This document shows positions 42,953 to 55,014 of a stretch of DNA of 64,000 bases, piece after piece. The number at the start of each line of letters is the position of its first letter. The stretch's first letter is position 1. Below the pieces are notes generated by a model. It was not told the origin of the DNA. It saw nothing but the letters and a program-made list of their open reading frames with translations, and did not search any database. The DNA comes from Puccinia triticina (lineage: Eukaryota; Basidiomycota; Pucciniomycetes; Pucciniales; Pucciniaceae). The position numbers and the translations under genes were made by a program. The stretch is taken from NCBI RefSeq assembly GCF_026914185.1, contig NC_070567.1, positions 3,932,001 to 3,996,000 of the forward strand. The letters are read 5' to 3'.

Positions 42953-45388
42953 AAACCGTGACTTTCTTCTGAAACTCTGTACAATGTCAGCTGTGGCAGC
43001 ATGTCCAAATCATGGATGTGTCAATGTTGATGCTGTGTTGGCTGCAAGCCAATTCTGACTTGCTGCCTGCCCAATCTTATGCTGGAGTATGACATAGCTG
43101 TATCACCATGGCACACTAGTGCAGCTCAGAAAGCTGCAAATGTCAAAATGACACAGGGTTTCAGTCTTTGGGATGGACATCTTTGTGATCATGTTCCTCA
43201 TGTCAACTAACTAGTACAGTGTCACAATCCTCTAGTACTGATTGGCAGTTAGAAACACCAATGTGGATCCAAGAAGTCGCCCAACCTAATAATAACTTGG
43301 GGATTCTATGAGACTTGTGACATTGTTCTGGATTGATTTCTTTCAGCTGAGGTTGAAGTTCCCAGTGGCAAGGAAATTGAGCTATACATGGGTGCCACCA
43401 GAAATTTAGCAAACCTGGTCTTCATCTACACACTCTCTTCTCACAACATGCTCTTGGTGAAAGTTCATCATATTAGGCCTTGAAGAGTCCACCCCACATG
43501 CTTGGTGATAAGCCATGCTCAAGCTCTAGCTTCAAAGGGTGTGATAGCAGATGGTCACGCAGACCTGGAAACGCTATGGATTTTTTCCTGTTGGGTGAAA
43601 CACCCTAATTTCTGCCATATCAATTCTCTCCTGAGAGGCGGGTTTGCAAATAAACCATGAACACCCCAGTGCCACTTGTCTGGCTTGTCTCTACCACTTT
43701 TCTGGGGGGGGGGGGAGGTTGGTCTTCTGGGGGCCTGGATTGCATCATGGTAGCTGAAAAATTGCTCTCTGCACTTTCAGCCACATTGAGAGTGTCAGTC
43801 CTCCAGATGTTTAATACAGCACTCTGTGGAAGAATTTCATACACATCAGAGACACTGGCTGTTTCTTGGCACTACCAAATCCCAACACCTGACATGACTG
43901 ACCCAAAGGGCACCTTGGATCTCCTTCTGTGGTTTGTTTTGTGCTCTTTGTTGAGCATTTTACACGCATTGCCTTTGCAAAAGCAAGAGTCTTATATTTT
44001 TCTGTTATCGTAGCTGGAATTCTGCCATGATTTGCTCCTGGTTGCGTGGATGGATGACAGACACCAATTTCTCCATTGGCACAACAAACACTGTCCCAGA
44101 TGAAGGCAAAATGGGCAAAGGATGTTGCACCTGAACTCTGACAGTCTTATGGGGAAGCAGCATCATGACACTCACAGGCACCTGATATTGCTGTCCAAAT
44201 TATGGATGTGGATCAAGGGGGGAATTTCTCGTTTTTACTATGTAGTCTCTTGCAAGGATGTGAGAAAGGAACACATTGATTTGCTGGCACCATCTGGCAT
44301 GAAGAAACCTCCCTCTCCTTGTACCATCAGCTACAGTTGTGAACGGCATGGAATGACTGTGCCCTGCCCACAAAGCATACATTTAGCACCTGGGCCTTAT
44401 AATCCCCGGCCCTATGGGCCTGAACTACAAGAAGACCACATTTTCCGATGTTTCAGACCTAGTACAATCCATACTTCAAAGGGCTGAAAATTCTGAGCAG
44501 CCCTTCTTTCATTTTGGCTTCAAAATACAGACATTCCCTGCCAAGCTGTGTCTGGAGGCCATAGTATGTACTTGCAGTTGTGTATGGCTTATGGAATGGT
44601 CATAAGATCATAACCATTCAATCAATGATGATCTTGAACTTGTCAGTTGCTATGTACAAGTTAATTCTAGCAATAATTAAGAAAGGAGACGAGTAAGCAG
44701 AGAGAGGAAGAAGTCAACATATTCATACAGATTAAATGTGTTGTTGAAGTTGTGGTTGTTAGCATTACTGATCAAAGGATTCACATTGTGTGTGGGCAGC
44801 AAGTTCCAATATTGTGGTTGATTGCAGTTTGGACTTTGTTGACAGCACCATCAGAGACAGAATTGGTTTGTATGACGCTCATAAGATCACACTGAGCTGT
44901 GAAGGTCCTAGTGGCACCCTGAAGGTCTAAGAGCTTGCCTTGGTTAACATTGGCATCCAAGCATTTGATTCCGCTGAGCTTTAACTCTGCTGATTAGAAT
45001 AGGTTGACCGAGCACCTTGTTCTTGAGAAATAAAGGCAATGTTGGTTGTTGAAAAAAATCCAAAACCAGCTGGATTGGAGGGAAAACTGAGTATCCACAC
45101 CCTGAATACACAGGAAAATTCCATTCCCGCGGTTGGTCGTACAAAATTTTCACAAAAATATGGGTCGCAAACATTTGTACATGCCAAAAAGCAGAGTCAA
45201 TCTATGCCGTTAGCAGCTGTAGGTGGTCAGCCTGGACTTTTTTCCAGTTTAGATTTCCCTTTTGGCGAGGTCACATTGAGTTTACATCATTGTCTGTTTC
45301 ATGACAAGTTTTCCTCACGGGAAGGAAGTTGGGCATGCTCAGCTTGGTACAACTAAGTGAATCACAAAACAACTGTCTACAAACAAGC
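42953..45388. other. 2.4 kb with no supported gene
   Basis: Short frames only; the longest plus-strand ones (43657-44013, 44122-44487) have no family resemblance. Two stretches near 42995 and 44190 share TGTCCAAATYATGGATGTG, hinting at an old internal duplication. Confidence 0.35.
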
Positions 45389-46756
45389 TGTTATGAGCTC
45401 ACTTGAGTTGAAAGACAGCAGATGGCCCGCATGAAGTTTGGCTCATACTGTTGCCTCGGAGGTTCTGTTGAGGTTTGAGTGAAACGTGTGTTACATAACA
45501 AGCCAGACACAAGATTGACGCAAATCAAGGCACATTGAGGGATGTCCACCCTAATGAACGGCTGTTGTGGTAGACGGAAAAGTGAAAAATCAAAAGTTTT
45601 TTCCTCATACATATATTTACTCACCCTAGGCCTCAAGATACCACCAAATAGACCTCATAAATGGATTCTACGGCCAATTTTACCCCTAGTCACCACTGGA
45701 AGTGTCACTGGAACCCCGCAGGATTGGAAGTTACACCCTCTTGGACCCTCATGGACACGGCCAGCCTCAGTCATTAACCTGTCACACCCCTCAAGTCACC
45801 TTTCCCAGGTATACACATACTCAGCCCCAGCCAAACACATACTCTTTTCTATCCCTCTTATCTCCACTGCATATGCAGGGGACCAACCCCATTTCTTCTG
45901 TATTTGACATGTCCCCGCCTCATTTATGCACCCCTTGCAGCTGCATGCAGTCTTCTGACCCCATTTCTGCACTCCTTGCATTAGTCTGACACCACTCAAG
46001 CACCCCTTGCATGAAGTACCTCTGTATTTGATATTTCCCTGCTTTGTTTATGCGGTCCTTGCATCAGTATGACATCATCTTTCATTTCTCACCCCACTTT
46101 CTGCCTGTATTTAGTATCTTCTGACACCACTTGTACGCAGCCCACCAGCTAAAATCCCTCATCCAGGGTCCCCCTTGTAGCTAAAATCCCTCACATTTGT
46201 CTATATAAGGAGCTCTCTCCCCCCCAGTTGTTTTTCCCTCAGTTCAGTACCCACCAGTTATACAGATATCACCCATTAGCCTTTATCATCACCCTTACAC
46301 TTTTATAACATACCCTATCATCCCCCTTATCTGCAATAACCACTGAGCTCACTCTCATATTCTCATACTCTCATATCACTGGTTGCATATCACAGTACAC
46401 CTGTCACAAGTTACCTGGTTCTTGGTTCAACTCCCGACTGAGACATATACCCTTCTCAGCCCAGACACTCCTCTCAACTTCTTATATCACCCTCTCGAGG
46501 ACCTGTGTTCAACCCCCACCAGAAACATCAAGTCAACTTTCACCCTTTCCATCATCATAAACCCTCTCAACTCTCACATACCTGTCATCAAAAAACTTCA
46601 TCTGGAACTAGACCAGACCTATCACTTGATTAAAACTTGCCAAGCTTAGCTTGGTGGGTCTTGTTATCTGATAGTATAGAAGGGCAGAGTTTGCACCTCC
46701 ATCATCCCCTTCTCCATTCAGCAAAAGTTTCTCAGGAACACTTTTGAGTCCTACAC
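45389..46756 (+). repeat. LTR-like repeat related to the solo LTR at 35244
   Basis: Starts TGTTATGAGC, contains CTATATAAGGAGCTCTC at about 46200 (a TATA box in the same relative place as in the 35244 copy), GCTAAAATCCCTCA twice, and ends near TCTCAGGAACACTTTTGAG. The match to the reverse complement of 35244-36325 is patchy. Boundaries are approximate. Confidence 0.4.
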
Positions 46757-47555
46757 CGTACATTAGGGTGGACATACTCGTCCAACCAGATTGGTAATTC
46801 TTGGGCCCAACAACACATGCCCGCTGAGCCCAGTTGTGACGCTGGTTCAGACATGTATTGTTTGTTGAATCATCAAAGGGAAGGGGACAGTGTGCATGCA
46901 CAGCAGTTTATTATTGCACAAAGCCAGGTAAATAATGCTAGCAAAGTCTGTGTGGGTGAGGCTTTGAGGGGTAGTAAATAAACCTTGAGTGAAAGGGAAG
47001 TGGAGACTACTGGACTGCCGCAGCAATGTAACTGCATGCAATGAAGGCAAACATGGTTCTGAATTACGTAGACAACGGCGCGCAAAGGTGCCTTTTGTGA
47101 GGGGCGATGTCCCTGTGTTGGGTTATCAAAGGGACGACTGGCATGGATAGCCATCATGGGGCTGGCTATGTTGTCTTGCGGAGGAACCATTGCAGCACAC
47201 ATCCTGCTTCCATTTAAGCTGGACTTTTTGTGAGATAAAGCCTGAAGTTGGCTCCACTGCTATCTACACCCCTCCCAAAAATGATTGAGGTGGCTGGTAA
47301 CATTCACCTTTCTAACACAAATCCGACCAACATCCGCCAAGTAGGAGATGCAATTCATATTATCACTTGTGTCAGCCTTAGAGTCAACTCAGCTGACCTA
47401 AAGTCTGCCTTTATATACTTTTTACATATGAATTACTTCATATCTTTTTCATCTTATGAGATAACCTTGTTTTGACTTCATATTCTGTTTCCTCATGCAA
47501 TTTTAACCCTAGTTACAACTTATCAACTCCTTGTAACTATACTCCTTCCTTGAGT
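46757..47555. other. Unassigned DNA between LTR-like repeats
   Basis: A minus-strand frame of about 110 codons (46873-47202) is open but not recognisable. Nothing else is supported. Confidence 0.35.
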
Positions 47556-48350
47556 TATTGAGTTGTGGCGCGCATGCGTAGTTGTGAAGTGTCAGCGCTA
47601 CCAGGCGCGCCAAACCACATGTACATATGTAAATTACATAAGCAAACTGTGAAAACTTTTGTAGTCAGGATCCCCCTTGCCTGAGGCGGATCTACAGACT
47701 TCAGCACACCAGAACCACACCCCAGATAACCCCAGGATCACCACCAAAGAGTTTACAACACTCCCAGTATACCTACCGTCACAGGCGCCTAGGATATTGA
47801 CAGTGAGTAACCTCTTTCACTGAACCTTGTTTATCTCAGAGGTACAACTCTGTGTCTTGCTTGATCTGTTCTTTTCTGCTGGCCTTTGCCTTCTTTTGAT
47901 AACAGGGCTGTCCCTCCATATCTGTTGGTCTTTGTCTCATTCTTGATCACAGGGCTGTCCCTTCTTATCTGCTGGCCTTTGCCTCAAATCTAGGTTACAG
48001 GGCTGTCCCTCAGGTTTACCTTTAAGAACCTTCACTATCCAGAAGGAAGCTAAAAAATTGTGGCTGGATTAAACTTATCTAATCCAGAGACCCTCCACAT
48101 TTCTTTAGTGAGAGGAGGCTGTAGCACTTTCTAGCACAGCTTAGCAGCACTCTTCTGAAGAGTAGCATTGCCAGTGGACGTGCATTCCCACTAGAATAAC
48201 CTAGTATATCTCCTTATCCTTATCCTGTCCTGTTTTTCTTTTCTCTTTCTCTATCTCTCTCATAGTTGTATTTTCTTTATCCAAAGAAATCCAACTATTT
48301 CCCCCTTTCTTTCTTGTGTCCTGTAGTCACTATAGAGACTCAGGCTCACA
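47556..48350 (+). mobile_element. Probable 5' LTR of a Ty3/gypsy element
   Basis: A non-coding block whose right end CTCACA is followed at once by ATTGGAGGCCTCATTGGG, the kind of leader that follows fungal gypsy LTRs, and then by gag at 49110. It holds three direct repeats of ACAGGGCTGTCCCTC (about 47905, 47950, 47998). The left boundary (TGTGGCGCGC near 47563) is a guess; no second LTR is seen. Confidence 0.4.
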
Positions 48351-49109
48351 ATTGGAGGCCTCATTGGGAAAATTACTCACCTTTTCATAATTCTAGACTG
48401 CTATAAAGCCAAAGGACTGATCATCCTGACTAAATCAAACAAAAACTCTTAAAATTTGAAAAAATAACTTTAAAAAATTTTCTACATATCCTACTAACGC
48501 TAAAATTCTTCCAAAATTATCCAAAATTGCTTTTATATTGATAAATTTCCTAACTGAACCCTTGAAATTTTTTTCTACATCTTGTGTACTCGTGAAAGTG
48601 CAGAATTGCGACTCCTCTACGCCGCTATTTATCCCTTTGTTGGACTTATCCTCCCCAGAACCCTCTATATCTTCGGATCAAGAAGAGATAGCAAAAAACG
48701 GAGTGCGCTCAAAAGATTCTCCTGATTCTTATCTACAACAACCGCAGTTGACCGTAAAAAAATTCTTGACGGCGCAGACTATCGCAGACAAAGAAAACTA
48801 CGACAATAGAGTAGTAGCAGATCCTTGTAACAGCAACTTGATTAGTAGCACCTCGTGGACCCCCATTGCTACCGCAAAAGCGCCGAAAACTCGCCAAAAT
48901 AAGACTATAGCTCCTGTTAATATAACAGAGTGGACCTCTAATTCCACAGCGAAGTCAAGCGCAAAAGAAATCAAGAAAAAATCGTCTTCTACCACTAGGA
49001 AAAGCAAAAGAATCTCCGCTAAATCTAAACCCTTAGGTATTTACCATTGAATAATTCTTAATCCTTCCCCTTTCCCGAGTGATTATCCTCTTTCTTACAA
49101 ATAATCACT

Positions 49110-49671
49110 ATGCCTCCCCACCTTAGAAATGGCAGAGACCTCTCAGAAGAATTGCGCCACCGCTACCGCCTCAGCCCTGCCGCAGAAGAACGGCTTCAAA
49201 GAGCTAGAAACAGCCTTGCCGCCTCTGCAAGAGGATTTCCTCAAGCTCCCAGAGGAAGAACCACTCCCACCAGACACAGGGATCCCCCCGGCGCTATACC
49301 AGCCGAGAGAAACGTCAATAGCCCTAGCGTCGAACAGATCCACACCAGTTCCACGGCCTATAGACAGGGAACATATAGATCTTACGGTGAACCTCCCTCC
49401 GACGAGTCAACCGCTCTCCCAGCCTATCAACCCAGAGGGCATGAGACCCACGGCGCCGCCCAATCTAGCCCTCCTTCCGTACACTCAGAGCCCTTGATGG
49501 GAAGCGTCCTCAGGCCCGATGGATCTTATTCCAGAAGAGGAGGAATTATCCAGCCTCATCAGCATGTTCAACAAACAATTTGACCTCTTTGTCCGAGCCA
49601 GGGAGGCGCAGAACACGTTAACCATGAGGCGCCTCCTCTCCCAAGCTTCTCTAACGCAAGAGAAGAGATGA
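49110..49671 (+). pseudogene. Ty3/gypsy gag, N-terminal part, frameshifted
   Basis: The ATG at 49110 opens an Arg/Ser-rich frame (DLSEELRHRYRLSPAAEERL) that runs to 49583. A second frame from the ATG at 49519 reads EEEELSSLISMFNKQFDLFV and REAQNTLTMRRLL, a helical gag-like segment, and stops at 49671. One frameshift near 49500 separates the two. No capsid core or zinc knuckle follows, because minus-strand pol begins directly afterwards. The open stretch 48538-49050 has no ATG and is treated as leader. Confidence 0.5.
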
Positions 49672-49679
49672 TAATAGAA

Positions 49680-50962
49680 TTAGTTGGGAGGTCTTCGAGT
49701 CGCGCTTGATGAGTGGCCGGCGCATTAGTCAGCCCCATGGGCATGAAAACCCATTCCATGAGGCCCCATGGGGTCTTGACCGCCGTCAGAGGAATATCAG
49801 CCTCTCGCATGCGTGTCTGGAAGAACGCGTTTGTTTGATCCAAAATCGAGAACACTTTCCCGGAAGCCACTCGTCGCACCAGTTCATCAACGTTAGGCAG
49901 AGGGGAGCGGTCCCGCACTGTGAGGCTGTTGAGTTTACAATAGTCACAGACCCATCTGGGGAGGGCTGTAGGATCCTTTTTCGGAATGATGAGGCTCGGT
50001 GATGCGTACTGGCTCGTCGATCGTCTGATTCGGCCTGCTTTAATATGTTGGTCCAGGAGGGTCCTCCAGGCCGTGAGGTGTTTTTGAGGATACGGAAATT
50101 GGCGTTCATTGATGACAGCGTTGGGATTGGTCAGGATAATTTTGTGTTGGGTGTGCAAGGCTGAGTCTTGTAGCTTTTCAGGGAATGAACTCCCCTTGGG
50201 AGGGCCTGTATTGTTGACGTCATCTGTCACAGCGGGAATGTCTTCAGGGAATAAATCGCTGAATTCCTTGAGGATCAATCTTTCCGACTCCTCGCACGGG
50301 TACTGACTAGACGTCGCATCAATCGCAGCTAAGGAGTCCTTGTCAGAGGTTGGCAAACGGTAATCCGGGATTGAGCTGCCCGATCTCGAGCACGTCACAG
50401 CCTGAATTTCAACCAAAACCGTGAGGCCATGACAATGTAGAAAAGGTGTTCCCAGAATGAGGTCGAAATCGCCCAAAACCGGCCCCACTCGAAGAGCCAC
50501 GTCTCCAAAAGTCCTTTCTGGACGAATCGTCCTGAGGTCCGCGACGACAAAATGATGGATGGGGAGAGGCGCCGCTGTGTTATTGCCTAATGCCAACCGT
50601 ACGGAAGTTGGTCTTGCCAAGAGCTGACGTTCCAGGAGCAACTCGTCAACCGCGCGGTCAGAGATGAGGTCAATTTCGGAGCCTGTGTCAATGAGCGCCC
50701 GGAAAAAACAACCACAAATCTGGAGTTCGATGATCACTCGGGCTGGTTTGAGGGGATTCATAGAAGGGTCGAGGGAAGCAGAGGTCTTGGGAATGTGATG
50801 CGAGGACAAGGCCAAAGACAAATGTTGAGCCAAATTGCTCGAAGACAATACGATTTCCAAGGGACCCATCGCGAAAGGGTCCTGAAGGAGTGGTAGAAGA
50901 AAAAAAAAGTGTAAGAGTCCGTTTGGACTCTTCACTGTTGGCTTAAGGCTGGGCTGGCACAC
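49680..50962 (-). pseudogene. Ty3/gypsy pol: protease and start of reverse transcriptase
   Basis: The minus-strand frame encodes a retropepsin-like domain with ALIDTGSEIDLIS (active-site DTG) and LILGTPFLHCHGL, then the RT N-terminal part: SLIIPKKDPTALPRWVCDY, SILDQTNAFFQ and KTPWGLMEWVFMPMGLTNAP. The frame breaks off after THQARLED, before the YxDD catalytic box, RNase H and integrase. It abuts a plus-strand gag fragment, so the two do not form one intact element. Direct repeats of AGCCCAGGAGAGAAGTT (51028 and 51091) lie beyond its N-terminal side. Confidence 0.85.
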
Positions 50963-51199
50963 AGGCTTGGAGCCTGTAAAAAGGGAATTCTAGGACACCA
51001 CTCTTGTATTGCAATACTAGCCCAGGAGAGAAGTTAGTTTCTCTCTGCTCTAGTTACAACTTGAAAGGATGAAAGTGAAATCAAGCTCACCTAGCCCAGG
51101 AGAGAAGTTGGTTTCTCTCTGCTGAGCTAGGAGGGCGTCGGGGAGTCTGAACCTAAGAGTCCGTCGAAAGGCTTATGTAATCTCGTCTTGGGAGACCTC

Positions 51200-51832
51200 A
51201 AGGGGGGGCTCACACCTATTCCAAGGGGAAGGCGCAGGACCTTCACAAAAGTTCAGCTTTTCCGCAAGAAGCAGTCCTCATTCATGATGAAATGTTTGTG
51301 CATCCTGGGTGACCTTGGGGTCAAATTCAAATTTCAACTAGCAGGCAAGCAGTGCTCCACCTGCAAGAATTTTGAATTGCACAGGAGCGGCTGACAGTAG
51401 TGAAAATGAACATGCCCCCATCTGAGCTGTGCACAAATTCCCCTCCCTGTGTTTCATGTTTTAAGGTGCAAAGGTGCTTGCCGTTTTTTTCCATGTTGTG
51501 ACTGTTTGGATACACTGTTCATTTCCAACTGATGTACACTCTTGACTGAACCAAGTCTGGCTCATTATCCCTGGACACCCCTGGTGCTCACGCTGCCTAA
51601 ATGTGGGAGGCAGCAATCACACAAAGGACACATTATCCCACCCAACACATGAATTCCACAAAGTTAGAAAAGGAGGAAACAGCAAGAAAATTGGTAAAGA
51701 TGCCAGGAGAGTTATGGAAAACTGCATCACACTATCAACTGCAATTACTAGTGAGTTCAACATAAGGTTGGAACTACATTGCAGCTGACACACAGCTCAC
51801 ATCAGACATCCCAACTCATAGAATTACAGTTG
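51200..51832. other. Intergenic, no gene seen
   Basis: Low-complexity and AT-rich sequence with only short frames. Confidence 0.4.
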
Positions 51833-51870
51833 GGTACTCTCTAAAGAGTGCCACACTTTCTCCCCTGGTG
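51833..51870 (-). repeat. 38-bp terminal-like repeat, right member
   Basis: GGTACTCTCTAAAGAGTGCC followed by ACACTTTCTCCCCTGGTG, the inverse of 42915-42952 with two or three differences. Confidence 0.5.
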
Positions 51871-52195
51871 AAGTGAAAGTGAAATATTGAGAGGAGGATT
51901 TGTTGGGATTTTATTAGTCAGGGAAGGAAACCAAAATTACACTTAAGGTGTTATTAAGATTTTTTTTCAAAAAACAGATCAAATGGGAAACTTTAATGTA
52001 GTGGAAAGTGGTGTTTCATTGATGGATAATAATTGATACGCATAATAGAAATGATATTTGGATCTTTACTATGCAATCTTTTGTAAATTTGGTCGTATTC
52101 AGTTTTTATCTTCACATCTTGTTGACTATATAATTCAATGATTTCTTTTTCAAAATGAAATTTATGCTTGGATGTGTAAGTTGGTGTTTTGCTAA

Positions 52196-52632
52196 TAATC
52201 CAAGTATATTAAAGCCTGTAAATCATAGAATGAAACTTCAAGGGTTCTGCCTGTAAATAAACAAAATCACAAAAAAAAAAATCAAGGGTTCCCCCTTTGA
52301 AAAACAAGCAAAAAAAAGGGGGGGTGCCTTGCAATAGACTACAAAAAACTCAAACAACACTTGTATTTTAGCAGAGAAGTCTCCACGGCGCCTGCCACCC
52401 AACACCAGCAAGCTGGTGTATCGTGGCCCACTGCCCATCCTTGTCTAGCAAGGTCAAAAAGCAGTGGGAAGATGACCCCCAGCGGTTAAGCACAGGGGGG
52501 TCACCGAATAGTCCCCCGCCGAACTGCGCAAGTGCTACAGCGGGCGGGGGTGAGACAATCCCCCGGGCTGGAAGCCAAGCCCACAAGATTGCCTGAGGGA
52601 AACACGTCCATGCAGGCAGTCCTTATATAGGC
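52196..52632 (-). repeat. TATA-to-AATAAA dispersed module, copy 3
   Basis: On the minus strand: CTATATAAGG at 52630-52621, a GC-rich part with CACTTGCGCAG, GGGGGAACCCTTGATTTTT tracts and a degenerate end near 52205. Upstream of its TATA end (higher coordinates) lie the gene fragments at 52952-54326. Confidence 0.45.
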
Positions 52633-52951
52633 AGTCTCGAGTGACTTTGCCTTGCAAGCCATACGCAAAACCAGACCAAATCCAATTACGACCCGTACCT
52701 ACCGCCGCCCCTCATACAGCAACCACCCTACTCTGGATCCAGTCTCGCCATAAGCCATGCTACTTGCCCAGCAACCCACCGCAAGCCTAACGTCTCAACC
52801 CCAAGCAACACGCCCTTGGTTGCCCTCGGCGAGCGTCATAGCAACACTCATCGAACTTGTCCGGGAAAACCCTTTTTTTAAGGATGAGGTGTGCTTCTTT
52901 TTGATCGCCTCATAAGCATGCGTCTGATGCAAGCGAGGATCCTGATTTGAT

Positions 52952-53455
52952 TTAACACGCGCCAAAGGATGTTTTTAACACGCTTGGCTCACCCCTGCTC
53001 ATGCATTTACTCCAGACCATCACGCTGAGGCTATGATGCTTGATTGGACGGGTTTGCGAAACAGACACTTGGAAAAAAGTCGCCGGTCCACGCAACAAAT
53101 CGAGTGATGAAAGGGCCGACTGCCAGAGCACCTCGGTAGTCAGGTCCACTTCTTCGTAAGCTCGGAAGACTCGACACTCGGCCGCGGGAAACGTGACCTC
53201 AAGGCTCTGGCCGCCCCGCGGACCTCCTAATTCGCAAAGTCTACGGACTTGGAACCTTCCCCCATCTCCCAACACAGCATGGGTGTAGCACTTGAATATC
53301 AGTCCACGGAGGTTGTCATGATCGTAGTCTAAACCGTAGTTGCCAGGATTTGGGGAAGAAGGCAGCTCGACCAGCGTTCCGGAGGCTCCGGCGCCACTCA
53401 ACGAAACTACCAATTCTCTTCCTGGTTTACGATCCGCGATGGACGAACACGTCAA
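52952..53455 (-). other. GC-balanced open frame without ATG, possible exon fragment
   Basis: An open minus-strand frame of about 167 codons that reads like protein (LVVSLSGAGASGTLVEL, NPGNYGLDYDHDNLRG, GGRFQVRRLCELGGPRGG, CRVFRAYEEVDLTTEVLW) but has no ATG near its start. It is back to back with the UFD4 fragment. I do not recognise it; it may be an exon of another captured gene. Confidence 0.3.
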
Positions 53456-53497
53456 GCCCGATATTTGAGCGAGGGCACTAGCCGCCCTAGCCTACAG

Positions 53498-54326
53498 CTC
53501 CTCATCACAAAACAAGGAGTCCAGCAAAGAAGCGGCCATTGCCCATCGAATCGAACTTCTCCAATCAACCTCACGCGAACAGGTCGTCCGGCGCTTCAAT
53601 GCACTCTTGCTTCCGACTCTGTTGGAAGTCTACGGTGCCAGCGTCAGCTACACAATCCGGCTCAAAGCGCTCGTTGCTGTCCTCAAGATCGCTTACTTCA
53701 GCAAAGCCGAATATCTCACCCGAACCCTGAGGCCCATCCCCTTGGCTAGCTTCCTGGCATCGATCCTCGCCAATCGCGATCAGAATTCACTCGCCATGTA
53801 TGGCCTTCAGATGGTCGACCTCCTCTTGGCCAAGTTGCCAGATGATTACAACTTCATCTTCCGCCGAGAAGGCGTGATGCATGAAGTCAACCGTCTTGCC
53901 GAATCAACTCCATCGGGCTCGCATTCTTCCATCAAGACCAGAATATCCAATGTCGGCGCTGGAGGATCACGATCAGAATCACACATGTCTGCAACGTCGA
54001 ACTTACTCGACGAAGAGCTCCTTCAAGTTCCATCTTCGCTTGGTCGTCACGGCAGCAGTAGCATCCATCCTTTCTCGAGCTCATCTACCTCCTCAAGCTC
54101 AACAAGCACGAAGGATCAACTTATCTACCGCGCCCGGCACTTGAAAGCGAAGTGGGTGATGGCCGAAACAACAGCTTCAACCAAAGCCCAAGACATCTTG
54201 GACAATATCCGAGCCGTGGTCGATGCACTTGGAACGGTCGAAATTGCTGATGAAGCCAAATCCTCGCTTCTCAAGCTGGCAGCCCTCTTCAGCCGCGAAA
54301 ACAACCCCGTCACTAGTGAGCATTGA
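53498..54326 (+). pseudogene. UFD4/TRIP12-type HECT ubiquitin ligase, N-terminal repeat fragment
   Basis: After a splice-acceptor-like CCTACAG the frame reads KESSKEAAIAHRIELLQ, REQVVRRFNALLLPTLLEVY, RLKALVAVLKIAYF, PLASFLASILANRDQ, GLQMVDLLLAKLPDDY and FRREGVMHEVNRLAEST, which is the armadillo-like N-terminal region of Ufd4/TRIP12, ligases of the ubiquitin-fusion degradation pathway. A Ser-rich stretch follows, then TSTKDQLIYRARHLKAKW and a helical end, stopping at 54326. The HECT catalytic domain (about 1000 residues further in the family) is absent, and an in-frame TGA lies 30 nt before the acceptor. It is an 829-bp gene fragment 0.67 kb upstream of a Helitron-type 3' end in the same orientation. 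Confidence 0.75.
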
Positions 54327-54912
54327 AATGTGAGTCATGTGTTTGTGTTTAACCTTTAAAGAAACCCTTACATACCCTTACCTTACATATTGGGAAATAG
54401 TAGGTGTCATTAAACAAGCTCCATATCAAACTATTTTAGGTTTATTGAAATGTTTAACACACTAGCATTTTATTTTTCACAACTTGACACACTAGCATTT
54501 TATTTTTCACAACTTGAGAAACCATGAAGGTGACAGTTTTTGGTTGTAAATGTGTATATTTTGCAAATGGTTTCAATCAAACATAAAAACTGAGAATAAA
54601 AAATGATACTTTATTAAATTGTGGGGGGTGGAAAGACCATGATGAGGGCTGGAATTGGGATGCTTGGTTGAAATCAAGCTTTTTCCACCCACTAGGGGGA
54701 AATTGATGAGAGTAGTCATAAAAGAGCTGAAAAAGAATAGAGACCTTAGGCTACCCCTGCAGATCTTTTTAGAATTTACACAACATAGGATTCCAAGATT
54801 AAGTCTAGAATGACTTGATCTTAAGTTTTGTGGTTTTCTGAAACAGAAAACACCAGTATTTTTACAGTGGTGCAGCCACCTTGGCCTGTTCAAGTCAAGT
54901 TGGGTGGGTGAA

Positions 54913-54943
<31 letters not shown>

Positions 54944-54984
54944 GGGGGGCTCCTGGACTTGGGGTGCCTGCTGGGGGCTGGGCA
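54327..54984. other. AT-rich spacer with a long G tract
   Basis: Includes a direct duplication of ACACTAGCATTTTATTTTTC (about 54461 and 54490) and an uninterrupted run of more than 20 G at 54907-54941. No gene. Confidence 0.5.
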
Positions 54985-55014
54985 CTGCAGCGGCAAAGCC
55001 GCCTTGGCCTCTAG
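54985..55014 (+). mobile_element. Helitron-type 3' terminus (copy 4)
   Basis: CTGCAGCGGC-AAA-GCCGC, CTTGGCCT, CTAG, then T at 55015. The hairpin stem is GCGGC/GCCGC and ends 8 nt before CTAG. Confidence 0.65.

Noticed and set aside
48538..49050. 170-codon Ser/Lys-rich frame as a separate protein
   Set aside because: No ATG; it lies between a likely LTR and the gag start, so it was treated as leader.
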